Assembly: GCA_026645575.1 (NCBI GenBank) | Contig: JAPKMW010000088.1 | Location: forward strand, 1-50,782 | Direction of reading: 5' to 3' | Length of the DNA: 50,782 nucleotides | Source: Caldilineaceae bacterium | GTDB lineage: Bacteria; Chloroflexota; Anaerolineae; Caldilineales; Caldilineaceae | Part shown: positions 1 through 7,846 of the stretch, piece by piece | Numbering within the stretch: the first letter of the stretch is position 1 | How the letters are laid out: every line of letters begins with the position of its first letter | Notes under the pieces: model-generated | What the model saw: only the letters and a program-made list of their open reading frames with translations | Databases searched by the model: none | Told to the model about the DNA's origin: nothing | Translations under genes and position numbers: made by a program

Positions 1-69
1 TGCTGAAGGACCGCTTTGACGATTTTGGTTCTTATTTTCAGCCTTTTCTGGTCTTGACATTGGGGTCAA

Positions 70-606
70 CTATAGATTGCGTAACAGACTACCAACCATG
101 AGAATGCTGGTGAGCGAATTGGCAAAATCATGCGAAAACATGGAAAGTAGTTTGGCTTTGAGAATATTATGCTCACTGGCTTGGGTTAAAGCGCGTTGCA
201 ATCCGGCAATTGCCTGTTGATGCGCCTGCGTCTGTAACTTTTTCTTTGCCAAGCGCGCTTCAATCGCATGTAAAAGGGTTACACGTGTAAAAGGCTTGGT
301 AATATAATCATCGGCGCCCAAGTCCATGCCTTTGCGGATTTCATCTTGTGCGGCTTTGGCCGTAAGAAAGATAAACGGAGTATTCGTCGTAGCAGGATGG
401 GTATGAATTTCGAGCAGGACGTTATAGCCATCGATCTCGGGCATTAAAATGTCACACACAATCAAATCTGGCAAGTAATCCAAGGCTGCATGTATACCCC
501 TGCGCCCATCACTTGCAGAAACCGCGTGATACCCCTCTAGGGTCAACCATTCAACAATCTCTTCGCGTAGAATGGGTTCATCTTCAATTACCAAAATAGT
601 TACCAT
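70..606 (-). CDS. Response regulator receiver protein with truncated HisKA-like tail
   Basis: A 178-residue protein. Residues 3-118 are a CheY-like receiver domain: acidic pair E8-D9, phospho-acceptor D52 in CDILMPEIDG, T82 in FLTAK, K104 in ITKPF. A helical stretch follows, and residues 152-178 resemble the H-box helix of a histidine kinase dimerisation domain (FSHDFANSLTSI, H159). The protein then stops, with no ATPase domain. The ATG at 606 is chosen over upstream starts because a GGAGG sits 8 nt before it and the receiver begins at once (MVTILVIEDE). On known family grounds it would be phosphorylated by a partner kinase; no output domain is visible. The frame stays open beyond the TAG stop to the window edge, so it may be a hybrid kinase gene broken by a nonsense codon. 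Confidence 0.85.
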   Translation of the reverse strand: MVTILVIEDEPILREEIVEWLTLEGYHAVSASDGRRGIHAALDYLPDLIVCDILMPEIDGYNVLLEIHTHPATTNTPFIFLTAKAAQDEIRKGMDLGADDYITKPFTRVTLLHAIEARLAKKKLQTQAHQQAIAGLQRALTQASEHNILKAKLLSMFSHDFANSLTSILMVGSLLRNL

Positions 607-991
607 TGTGTCTGCCTCCAGACTACATGTATATGGGGATAATGAATTTATATGGAGATAATGACTGTAGCAGAAAGCAACAAGTTCATTGTGAGAGGTA
701 AAACACCCTGCACCCATCTTCTCATGTTTTGCTTATTTAGACATATCTATCCTGTAGCGATCTATACATCTATGCTCATCAACATTGCCGGTGAGCTTAT
801 TTTCTATTATTCTAAACGCAATTTACGCATCAAGTCAACAATAAAACTGTATAATCAGCTAACTTACAAAAATTGCCAAACCCATTGATACGACATCGCC
901 CACAAACAAGCAAGAATCTTGCAAATTCGTACAGATATGCCATAATGTCTGAGATAAGCGCAATCTCGCCAACCATAAGGAATACGTTGTC
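607..991. other. Intergenic region between divergent genes
   Basis: A stretch of 385 bases between the response regulator (leftward) and the lipid kinase (rightward). It is AT-richer than its surroundings. The short open frames in it have no recognisable protein features. The right end holds a plausible promoter for the lipid kinase (919-946). Confidence 0.6.
919..946 (+). promoter_or_regulatory. Putative sigma-70-type promoter of the lipid kinase gene
   Basis: TTGCAA at 919-924 and CATAAT at 941-946 are separated by 16 bases, close to the TTGACA/TATAAT consensus. The start codon lies 45 bases downstream, and AAGGA precedes it. Pattern match only. Confidence 0.4.
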
Positions 992-1897
992 ATGGATATC
1001 GCGAAACTAATCTGCAATCCAACCGCCGGACGTGGCCGAGCTGGGAAGCTCCTACCCGAAGTGTGCGCCTTCCTCCAAAGTCAGGGCATCGAAACCGATG
1101 TAGCGTTGACCAAGGCGGCCCGCGAAGCAACCACCCTGGCCGCAGAAGCGGTGGCGACTGGCTTTCCCCTGGTGATTGCCATGGGCGGCGATGGCACTGT
1201 CCAGGAGGTCGGTGAAGGGTTGGTGCAGGGACGACCAAGCGCCAACGGACAAGCCGATGCGACGCGGTTAGGCGTCATCCCGGTCGGCACCGGCAATGAC
1301 TTTGCCAAAATGTTGGCCGCGACCACCGACTGGCGCACAGCTTGTAGCCGGATTGCCAAAGGAAAACCCCGGCGCATCGATGTCGGACGGATCAATGAGC
1401 GCATCTTTCTCAACAATGTCGGCATCGGCTTCGATGCTCAAGTGGGCATTGAGGCGCAAAAGATTCGGTGGCTGCGCGGTCAGGCGGTCTATCTGGCGGC
1501 GCTGGCGCGCAACTTGCTGCTCTCCTACCGCACCCCGCAGGTTCACCTTTGCTTGGATGAGATCGAAGTCAAACAGACGATCACGCTGCTGACCATCGGC
1601 AATGGTCGTTGTTCCGGCGGCGGTTTTTGGTTGACGCCTCATGCCGAGGTGGATGACGGCATGTTTGACATCTGTCTGGTGCGCGGCTTAAGTAAGTTGC
1701 AGATTTTGGGCTTTGTCCCCAGCGCCATGCGCGGAACGCACATTACGGCTGAACCAGTGCGTATGAGCCGCGCCCGTCGGCTCACCATCAACTCTGCCGA
1801 GCCGCTGCCGGTCCACGCCGATGGGGAAATTCTCTACACCGATGCACACCAATTGACCGTAGAGTTGCTGCCGGCGATGCTAGAGGTGATTTCGTGA
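992..1897 (+). CDS. Diacylglycerol kinase family lipid kinase (YegS/DgkB-like)
   Basis: A 301-residue protein of normal length for the DAGK_cat family. It shows the N-terminal CNPTAGRGRAGKL phosphate-binding loop, the hallmark GGDGT nucleotide motif at residues 65-69 (VIAMGGDGTVQEV), and GVIPVGTGNDFAK at about 94-106. The C-terminal beta-sandwich with GFDAQVG and NGRCSGGGF-type strands completes the fold. Members phosphorylate diacylglycerol or related lipids, or modify polyprenyl or sphingoid substrates; the lipid cannot be told from sequence. The ATG at 992 has AAGGA about 10 nt upstream. It is probably monocistronic: a long inverted repeat follows 38 bases after the stop. Confidence 0.92.
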   Translation: MDIAKLICNPTAGRGRAGKLLPEVCAFLQSQGIETDVALTKAAREATTLAAEAVATGFPLVIAMGGDGTVQEVGEGLVQGRPSANGQADATRLGVIPVGTGNDFAKMLAATTDWRTACSRIAKGKPRRIDVGRINERIFLNNVGIGFDAQVGIEAQKIRWLRGQAVYLAALARNLLLSYRTPQVHLCLDEIEVKQTITLLTIGNGRCSGGGFWLTPHAEVDDGMFDICLVRGLSKLQILGFVPSAMRGTHITAEPVRMSRARRLTINSAEPLPVHADGEILYTDAHQLTVELLPAMLEVIS

Positions 1898-1934
1898 TAA
1901 GGCGTCTTCAAAAAATAAAGTATCCAAGCAGTAC

Positions 1935-2005
1935 GGGCATGAGGTTGGCGGCGAACAACGTTCCAGCATCTACCGCGGACTTCCTTCGCCGCCAACCTCG
2001 TGCCC
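1935..2005. repeat. Intergenic inverted repeat, 21-bp arms
   Basis: Left arm 1935-1955 and right arm 1985-2005 pair at 20 of 21 positions around a 29-base loop. It lies between two co-directional genes. No T-run follows the right arm, so it is not a classical intrinsic terminator. Confidence 0.85.
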
Positions 2006-2107
2006 CTACCGATACTTATTTCTTTGCAAGCGCCTAAGCGCTGCGTGCTGTGTGAACGGTTAAAACGCTGTGGTCGTGATAGTGGGCAATGGCTGGGGTA
2101 GTTGTTC

Positions 2108-2980
2108 ATGAATTCGATCGTATATGCGTGCAGTGTAAGCAGTTCGCTTCTCGCCGTCCTACCGAGCGGTAGTCTGCCCTTGCTTTGCCTAAGCCACCAC
2201 GATCGGGCCTGTAATTTCGTGAGTAGCAATGGCCTCCTCATTGCCCTGGTTACAACAGCGCATGGGAATGGCCCTTTTCACATTGTCCTGCCTAACCGGT
2301 TACCACCAATACCAACGAACAATAATGATCTTCAGGCTCAATGGCGACCAGGTGAATTATCCATCGGTCCGCGCCAAATTAGCTTGCAACAAGCGGCGAT
2401 CTGGCAACCCGATCTCCCTGCCCTGGAAAATCTTTCAACCGACGCCCTTTCATTGCTACGCGAAAAATCCAGTCAACACCCCCCTTCCCCCCTGCACAGC
2501 GAATTGACCGCCTTTTATCCACGAGCGCAACAAGGCATCGATGCGTTACAAGCAGGGTTCACCAAAGGGGACAACGCCAAAATCCAGACCGGCGTGATGC
2601 ATCTGGCTGGGCTTGGCCCCGGCTTAACTCCGGCTGGGGATGATTTTTTGGTGGGATTGTTGGCGGCGCTGGTTGCCTATCGATTACAGATACACGAGGC
2701 GTTACCTATACTTTGCCCGTTGATTGTCCAAAGCGCCACCGCACAGACCACCCAACTTAGCGCCCGCTGGCTCGCTTGCGCCGGCCAGGGTCACTTTGGC
2801 GAAGCCTGGCATCATCTGATCACGGCACTCAACAGCAACGCCACAGCAACCATCACGACCGCTGCGCACCGCCTCCTCACCGCCGGCGCCACCTCCGGTG
2901 TTGATGCCATGAGCGGCTTTTTGTTTGGCATCAGCCTGTTAGAAGAGAGGAGAGGGGAGAGAGGAGGCACGAGACAGTAA
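2108..2980 (+). CDS. DUF2877 family protein (AllH/YlbF-like)
   Basis: About 290 residues. The C-terminal half carries the DUF2877 signature: LGPGLTPAGDDFLVGLLAAL and, later, TSGVDAMSGFLFGI. DUF2877 includes E. coli YlbF (AllH), reported as a component of oxamate carbamoyltransferase in allantoin breakdown with FdrA/AllF and YlbE/AllG. Neither partner is seen here, so the role in this organism is open. The ATG at 2108 is preferred, with GGGG 9 nt upstream; a TTG at 2102 is an alternative. The last dozen residues (EERRGERGGTRQ) are encoded by the arm of an inverted heptamer repeat, which suggests the repeat grew into the 3' end of the gene. Confidence 0.8.
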   Translation: MNSIVYACSVSSSLLAVLPSGSLPLLCLSHHDRACNFVSSNGLLIALVTTAHGNGPFHIVLPNRLPPIPTNNNDLQAQWRPGELSIGPRQISLQQAAIWQPDLPALENLSTDALSLLREKSSQHPPSPLHSELTAFYPRAQQGIDALQAGFTKGDNAKIQTGVMHLAGLGPGLTPAGDDFLVGLLAALVAYRLQIHEALPILCPLIVQSATAQTTQLSARWLACAGQGHFGEAWHHLITALNSNATATITTAAHRLLTAGATSGVDAMSGFLFGISLLEERRGERGGTRQ

Positions 2981-3026
2981 TCATCAATTTTTCGTGTCTC
3001 GTGTCTCCTCTCTTCTCACTCCTCTC
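2945..3026. repeat. Inverted repeat built of 7-nt units between convergent genes
   Basis: Arms 2945-2976 and 2995-3026 (32 bp) pair at 28 positions around an 18-base loop. Each arm reads as purine-rich heptamers (GAGAGGA, GAGGGGA, GAGAGGA, then GACACGA-type). The left arm forms the 3' end of the DUF2877 gene and the right arm touches the stop codon of the lipoprotein gene. It could terminate transcription from both sides. Confidence 0.85.
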
Positions 3027-3763
3027 TAATTCTCTCGATAGCGGACATACAGTTCGCGTGTGCGTTCGTCGGCAGTCAGGTCAAAGGTAACCGGAGGGCC
3101 AACAGGCGCACGTTGGGGATCGAGCAACTGGATTTCCCAACGACCAGCTTGCGGTTCGACAAAAACAACACTCATATTGGCAAAACGGGTGTAGGGGCCA
3201 GGCGTGTCGCGTGTCTGTTCGGGAATGCCACTGCTAGAGACCTCATCGACCGTTAAGGCGGCGCCGTTATGGATCACCTGCAAGGTATACCCCGCCAAGC
3301 CATAGGCGCTGGGGGAATAGACATAGAGATAAATCCGCACCACATTGGCCGCCAGCGAATCGGTGGGGAATTTCTCGGCGGCTTCCAATGTAAAGGAAAA
3401 GGCAGGGGTGGCCGTCGGTTCGGGTGTTGGCGTCTCGGCCGGCGTATCGGTCGGCGCCGGCGTAGGCGGTTCGGCGGGTGTATCAGTCGGCGCCGGTGCA
3501 GGGGGAGCGCTCGTTGGCGTCTCCGTGGGCGCAGCGGCCGGCGGTGGCAGCGTTGGCGTCTCCGTCACTTGGACCACTGGCGCCGCAGGCGGCGCTTGTT
3601 GTCCAAGCGGGGTAGGCGTCCAGGTTGGAAAGGGAGTGCGGGTTGGTGTTGCCGCCCGAAAGCTACAACCACTGAGCAGGAGCAGAAGCAGCAATGGGGA
3701 CGCTAATCGTAGCAAGCGAACGCTTTGTCGCTCATCTTGTTGATGCTTCCGCTTGGATGGCAT
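3026..3763 (-). CDS. Secreted lipoprotein with Thr/Pro-rich linker, unknown function
   Basis: About 245 residues. The N-terminus has basic residues and a hydrophobic run ending in the lipobox LLSGC, so the Cys is predicted to be lipidated and the protein anchored on the outer face of the membrane. A linker of about 100 residues follows, made of TPTPT, PAPTDTPAE and PTEPTATPA-type repeats typical of Chloroflexota surface proteins. The C-terminal 110 residues form a compact beta-rich domain (YTLQVIHNGAALTV, GRWEIQLLDP) that resembles an Ig-like or CARDB-type fold; no catalytic motif is seen. The ATG at 3763 is chosen because it gives a proper lipoprotein signal; the in-frame extension upstream has no such features. 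Confidence 0.75.
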   Translation of the reverse strand: MPSKRKHQQDERQSVRLLRLASPLLLLLLLSGCSFRAATPTRTPFPTWTPTPLGQQAPPAAPVVQVTETPTLPPPAAAPTETPTSAPPAPAPTDTPAEPPTPAPTDTPAETPTPEPTATPAFSFTLEAAEKFPTDSLAANVVRIYLYVYSPSAYGLAGYTLQVIHNGAALTVDEVSSSGIPEQTRDTPGPYTRFANMSVVFVEPQAGRWEIQLLDPQRAPVGPPVTFDLTADERTRELYVRYREN

Positions 3764-4279
3764 ACAAGCCAAGAATAAACGGAAAGGCGGGGAACCATGA
3801 GTATGGATTGGGTCAAATGGCACAGCAGGGCATGGGGGTATGAGCGTACTTGGGGGTAAGAGCGGGCAACGGTGAGTGAGATCACCCATGATTGCAGGGC
3901 CTCCTGAGCTAGATATGCTTTTTTGATTTTGCTGTGAAGCTTTCCACTTGCGCATCATGAAGGGCAGTATACCATAGCTTGGGGGAAAGACAAGAAGGCA
4001 AAGGACTCAAGACTCAGGACTTTGGACTCAGGACTTTGGACTCAAGACTCAGGACTCAAGACTCAGGACTCAGGATAGAAAAGTAACTACCGCTGCCAAA
4101 TGCAAGGTTTTCTTCTTGGAAATTGGCGAAAAGAGGAACCTGTGTCACAATAGAAGCGTACACATAGTTAACGGCAATCTTACAATTGTCGTAGGCGTGT
4201 AATGATTTACAGTCCAATTCGCATTCAATTGTTGTTATCCACTTTCATCAACTTATGCTTATCCAGTAGGAGGCCCGGC
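3764..4279. other. Intergenic region with heptamer tandem array
   Basis: This 516-base gap separates the divergent lipoprotein and first sortase genes and must hold both promoters. Its main structure is the heptamer array at about 4007-4078. No small gene or RNA was recognised. Confidence 0.6.
4007..4078. repeat. Tandem heptanucleotide array (GACTCAG/GACTCAA/GACTTTG)
   Basis: About ten consecutive 7-nt units, all beginning GACT and varying only in the last three bases. Unlike most intergenic repeats in this window it has no inverted partner nearby. It lies about 200 bases upstream of the first sortase gene. The 7-nt period resembles STRR repeats of filamentous cyanobacteria. Confidence 0.85.
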
Positions 4280-5818
4280 ATGAGATATAGGAAATTACCG
4301 TTTGTCGTTTCGGCATTGCTCTTTGCCGCCATGCTTATCTTCTCGGTTGTTCAGTTTACCCTAGCTGCACCCACCTTTACGGGTGACGCCGCGGCTGATT
4401 TTACCGGCCCCACTGTAATCAAAATCAACGATCGCAGTACGCCCGATGTTGGCTTACCCAGGGCCTTTCCCGCCGGCACCATCAGCGGCTTTGACATGCG
4501 CACGCTCTATCTCGACTATGACGCCGCCACCGATACCATGTATGTGGGCATTGATTGCTTTACCATTTGCGGCGACACCGACGGCGACGGCGATCCGGGC
4601 GGCACCAGCGCCATTCTGGCGGGGTTGGGCGGCGAAGATATTCCCGACTTTGGCCCCGGTGAGTCGTTTGGCCTGATTATCGACACCGACAATGACGCGC
4701 TGCCAGACGGCAGCGGTTTTAATGTAGTCATTGGCGTGCGCGACAACGACGATCTCTCACAAATTGGCGCGTTTGAATACAATGGCCTGATTGGCGAACA
4801 GATGGTCAACGAAGTTTGGGGCAATCGCTTGCCGAACACCGTTACCCTTTTCCAATCACCCAGTGCCGCGGCGCCGGATCTGGAATTTACCATTGCCAAT
4901 TTCTCGACCTTGCCGGGCTTCACTGGTCAGCTCCCGCCCTCCTACAAATTACATCTGGGCATGGGCGCTTTAGGGGTCGATGATGGCATCGGCGAAGATT
5001 ATATGCCGGATCAAAGCAATCCGGTTGTGATCACCCCGACGGCTACGCCAACCCCGTTGCCGACCGAAACACCGACCCCAGCGCCAACCGAGACGCCAAC
5101 CCAAGCGCCAACCGAGACGCCCACAGCAACCTCAACCGAAACGCCAACTCAGGTACCCACTGAAACGCCGACCCAAGTGCCGACGGAAACGCCAACAGAG
5201 CCGCCAACCGCCACACCATCGCCTACACCAACTGCGACGCTGCCGCCGCCGACGGCTGTCCCCACCAATGGCGCCGATCTTAGCCAGATGCAAGAAGGCA
5301 AGTGGGTTGACCCGCCAGTACTCACCAAACGCTTGCCCGTCGGCCCCAGCCTAGTCAGCGGACAACCGACCCTTTTGGAAATTCCGGCGATTGACCTAGC
5401 GACCGCCATTGAAGGCAAGGGTTGGCAACGCAAAGTAGGCCGTGATGGCGTGGCCTATAGCGAGTGGGAAGATGTACGTTATGCCGCCGGTTGGCACCTC
5501 AATAGCGCTGTGCCGGGTGAGACGGGCAATATCGTCCTCAGCGCCCACAATAATGTCTATGGCGCCGTCTTCCGCGATCTCTGGCGTCTCAAGCATGGCG
5601 CCGAAATCTATCTATACAGCGGCCAGGAACGCCATCGCTATGTGGTTGATCAGGTGAGCATCATGCCGGAAGAGAACGCCACTGCGGAGCAACAGGCGGA
5701 AACGGCCTCCTACATTGTTCAGTCGGACGACCAACGGCTGACCCTGGTCTCCTGCTGGCCGCCCAATAGCAATACGCATCGGGTCTTTGTCGTGGCCTAC
5801 CCGGCTACGACAAAGTAA
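4280..5818 (+). CDS. Sortase-domain surface protein with N-terminal ectodomain and Thr/Pro stalk
   Basis: A 512-residue protein in three parts. Residues 1-30 are a signal peptide or membrane anchor. Residues 31-245 form a beta-rich domain with an acidic DTDGDGDPGG loop that may bind calcium. A linker of about 90 residues of TETPTQAPTETPT-type repeats follows. The last 150 residues are a sortase domain with the expected triad: H423 in VLSAHNN, C492 in LTLVSC and R501 in HRVFVV. Sortases are cysteine transpeptidases that cleave a sorting motif and attach proteins at the cell surface. ATG 4280 is chosen because AGGAGG lies about 6 nt upstream. A paralogue follows, with an inverted octamer repeat between them. 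The serine in SAHNN where sortases often have a Gly-His pair, and the long stalk, are unusual. Confidence 0.85.
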   Translation: MRYRKLPFVVSALLFAAMLIFSVVQFTLAAPTFTGDAAADFTGPTVIKINDRSTPDVGLPRAFPAGTISGFDMRTLYLDYDAATDTMYVGIDCFTICGDTDGDGDPGGTSAILAGLGGEDIPDFGPGESFGLIIDTDNDALPDGSGFNVVIGVRDNDDLSQIGAFEYNGLIGEQMVNEVWGNRLPNTVTLFQSPSAAAPDLEFTIANFSTLPGFTGQLPPSYKLHLGMGALGVDDGIGEDYMPDQSNPVVITPTATPTPLPTETPTPAPTETPTQAPTETPTATSTETPTQVPTETPTQVPTETPTEPPTATPSPTPTATLPPPTAVPTNGADLSQMQEGKWVDPPVLTKRLPVGPSLVSGQPTLLEIPAIDLATAIEGKGWQRKVGRDGVAYSEWEDVRYAAGWHLNSAVPGETGNIVLSAHNNVYGAVFRDLWRLKHGAEIYLYSGQERHRYVVDQVSIMPEENATAEQQAETASYIVQSDDQRLTLVSCWPPNSNTHRVFVVAYPATTK

Positions 5819-5834
5819 CAATTGCGAATGACAG

Positions 5835-5929
5835 GGTGACAGGGTGACAGGGTGACAGGGTGACTGAACAGGAGGTTGTTCAATCAGCGCTGACATCTTG
5901 TCATCCCATCATCTTGTCACCTTGTCACC
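5835..5929. repeat. Inverted repeat built of 8-nt units between sortase genes
   Basis: Left arm 5835-5864 is a tandem of the octamer ACAGGGTG. Right arm 5900-5929 carries CTTGTCAC-type octamers. They pair at 24 of 30 positions, and the mismatches are mostly transitions, around a 35-base loop. It ends about 28 bases before the start of the second sortase gene. Confidence 0.8.
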
Positions 5930-5956
5930 AAACCCCAATCATCAAGGTGGAATGAT

Positions 5957-7522
5957 ATGAAACGGAAACTACAGATTATGCTGACGAGCGCGATGGTTTT
6001 GGCTATCGCGTTTCTGGCAGTGCAGTTGCGTTATTCTTTTGCTGCGCCGAATTTTACCGGGGATGCCGCCGCTGATTTTACCAGCCCGGCGGTGGTCAAG
6101 GTGGATGACCCGGAAGCCGATGTCGGGATGCCGGCGCCCGATTTTGGTGATGAGGCGCGCAGCGGTTGGGATATGAAGGCAGTCTATCTCGAATATGACC
6201 CGGCCACAGACACCCTTTACGTGGGGATCGATTGTGTGGTCATCTGTGGCGACGCTGACGGCGACGGCGACCCTAATGTCACTGGCCCCATTCTGGGCAA
6301 GCCGGTCAGTGAAGGTGGACTAGGGGGCACAGATGTTGCTAACTTTGGGCGCGGCGAATCGTTTGCGCTGCTCATCGACACCAACAACGATTTCACGGGA
6401 ACGGCCGGCAACTTTGAAGTGGTTGTTGGTGTGAAGAACAGCGATGACTTGAACGCCTTTGGCGTCTATCAATATACGGGGACGATTGGCAACCAACTGC
6501 GCGATGCCGGGTGGGGCGCCCGGTTGCCTAATGTCACAGCCCTCTTTGCCCCGCCCAGCGCCACCACTCCCGACCTGGAATTTACCATTGCCAACTTTTC
6601 CACCCTGCCCGGTTTCCCCGTCGGCCAACCAGTGCTGGCCTACCAAGTGCACATGGCAATGGGGTCGATTGTTGATGATGGGATTGGCGAAGATTTTGCG
6701 CCTAACCCCCGTACCCCGATTGTGATTACGGCCACGCCAACACCACTGCCCACGGAAACCCCAAAGACGACGGCAACCGAACCGCCACCCCCAACGCCGA
6801 CCCTCGTCATTACCAATACACCAACCGTGCAGCCGTCGCCAACCATTACGACGACACCTGAAACGCCAGCCACACCAACCAATACGCCGGAAGCGCCCCC
6901 CTCGCCCACACCTTCTCCCACCGCGCCGCCGCCGACCGAAGTGCCACCCACCGGTGGTAAGTTTGCGACTTACCAGGAGTGGCAAGCCGCACAAGAAACA
7001 GACCCCTTTACCACCGCCGTGCAACGTTCCCTGACCGCACAAAACACGGTCTTCCATCTGGCGATTCCAGCCATCGACTTGACCACTGATGTCTTTGCTC
7101 GCGGCTGGCACGCGGTCAAACAGGCTGACGGTATGGTAGTAAGCAAGTGGGATGATGTTCTCTTTGCTGCCGGCTGGCATAAGAATAGTGCGGCGCCGGG
7201 CAGCAAAGGCAATATTGTGATCAGCGGTCACAGCAATATGTCCGGCTCGATTTTCCGCGATCTCTGGCAGTTGGCGCCAGGGCAAAACATCTATGTCGAT
7301 CAAGGGCGGGTACGCTATACCTATCGCATTGATGAGGTGACCATCGAACCGGAGACCGATGCTTCCCCCGCCCAGCAGGCCGCCAATGCCGCCTATCTCC
7401 ACCAAACCGAAGACAACCGGCTCACTTTGATCACCTGCTGGCCGTGGGACGACAACACACACCGTGTCTTTGTGGTTGCCAAATTGGACAAGATTCAAAT
7501 GACAGGCGCCCATATCAAGTAG
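5957..7522 (+). CDS. Sortase-domain surface protein, paralogue of the preceding gene
   Basis: A 521-residue protein with the same plan as its upstream neighbour. It has a signal or anchor (MKRKLQIMLTSAMVLAIAF), a beta-rich ectodomain starting APNFTGDAAADFT with an acidic DADGDGDPN loop, a Thr/Pro linker of about 90 residues, and a sortase domain with H425 (ISGHSN), C494 (LTLITC) and R503 (HRVFVV). The SGH-N form is closer to canonical sortases than the first copy. AAGGTGG lies 6 nt before the ATG. The two genes clearly arose by duplication; the ectodomains and catalytic domains align throughout, while the linkers differ in sequence but not in composition. A plausible substrate is the LPVTG fasciclin protein at 44122-45216. 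Confidence 0.87.
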   Translation: MKRKLQIMLTSAMVLAIAFLAVQLRYSFAAPNFTGDAAADFTSPAVVKVDDPEADVGMPAPDFGDEARSGWDMKAVYLEYDPATDTLYVGIDCVVICGDADGDGDPNVTGPILGKPVSEGGLGGTDVANFGRGESFALLIDTNNDFTGTAGNFEVVVGVKNSDDLNAFGVYQYTGTIGNQLRDAGWGARLPNVTALFAPPSATTPDLEFTIANFSTLPGFPVGQPVLAYQVHMAMGSIVDDGIGEDFAPNPRTPIVITATPTPLPTETPKTTATEPPPPTPTLVITNTPTVQPSPTITTTPETPATPTNTPEAPPSPTPSPTAPPPTEVPPTGGKFATYQEWQAAQETDPFTTAVQRSLTAQNTVFHLAIPAIDLTTDVFARGWHAVKQADGMVVSKWDDVLFAAGWHKNSAAPGSKGNIVISGHSNMSGSIFRDLWQLAPGQNIYVDQGRVRYTYRIDEVTIEPETDASPAQQAANAAYLHQTEDNRLTLITCWPWDDNTHRVFVVAKLDKIQMTGAHIK

Positions 7523-7846
7523 CCAGCAGTCGCCGTCTGCCAAAGCCATCATAGTGCCGGACCTATCAGGTTTTCACAACCTGCTATAGTGTTCCTACGT
7601 GAGTTGTGGAAACTTGACAGGTTTTACACAACTCATCTAGGAACACTATAGGTCTTCCCCACATGCGCCATTCTCTACGAAAGCCCTACTATTCTACAAC
7701 TATTTTCATACGCTAGTAAGCTCATAAACTTTGCACCTTCGCGCTTTAGCGTTATACTTACCATAAGCTACCCAGATAAAGCGGATTCATATCCCTGTGA
7801 TAGATAATTGTGGTTTGCCGTTTACAACCTGATCCCAACACACACC
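7523..7846. other. Intergenic region with inverted repeat
   Basis: A gap of 324 bases between co-directional surface-protein genes. It holds the inverted repeat at 7584-7651 and otherwise shows no recognisable gene. The promoter of the DUF11 protein gene should lie in its right half. Confidence 0.55.
7584..7651. repeat. Inverted repeat, 25-bp arms
   Basis: Arms 7584-7608 and 7627-7651 pair at 23 of 25 positions around an 18-base loop. The outer 14 bp of each arm pair perfectly. No T-run follows. It lies 61 bases after the second sortase gene. Confidence 0.85.

Noticed and set aside
652..888. A 78-codon plus-strand frame between the first two genes
   Set aside because: It lies over the upstream region of the response regulator, has no ribosome binding site and no protein-like composition.
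3269..3743. Arg/Gly- and Val/Gly-rich frames opposite the lipoprotein linker
   Set aside because: They are the antisense reading of a Thr/Pro repeat, which always gives such low-complexity frames.
4007..4078. CRISPR array
   Set aside because: The unit is 7 bases with no unique spacers, and no cas gene is present.
6320..7552. A 410-codon minus-strand frame opposite the second sortase gene
   Set aside because: It is antisense to a well-supported gene and its Trp/Arg/Gly-rich middle is the mirror of the Thr/Pro linker.
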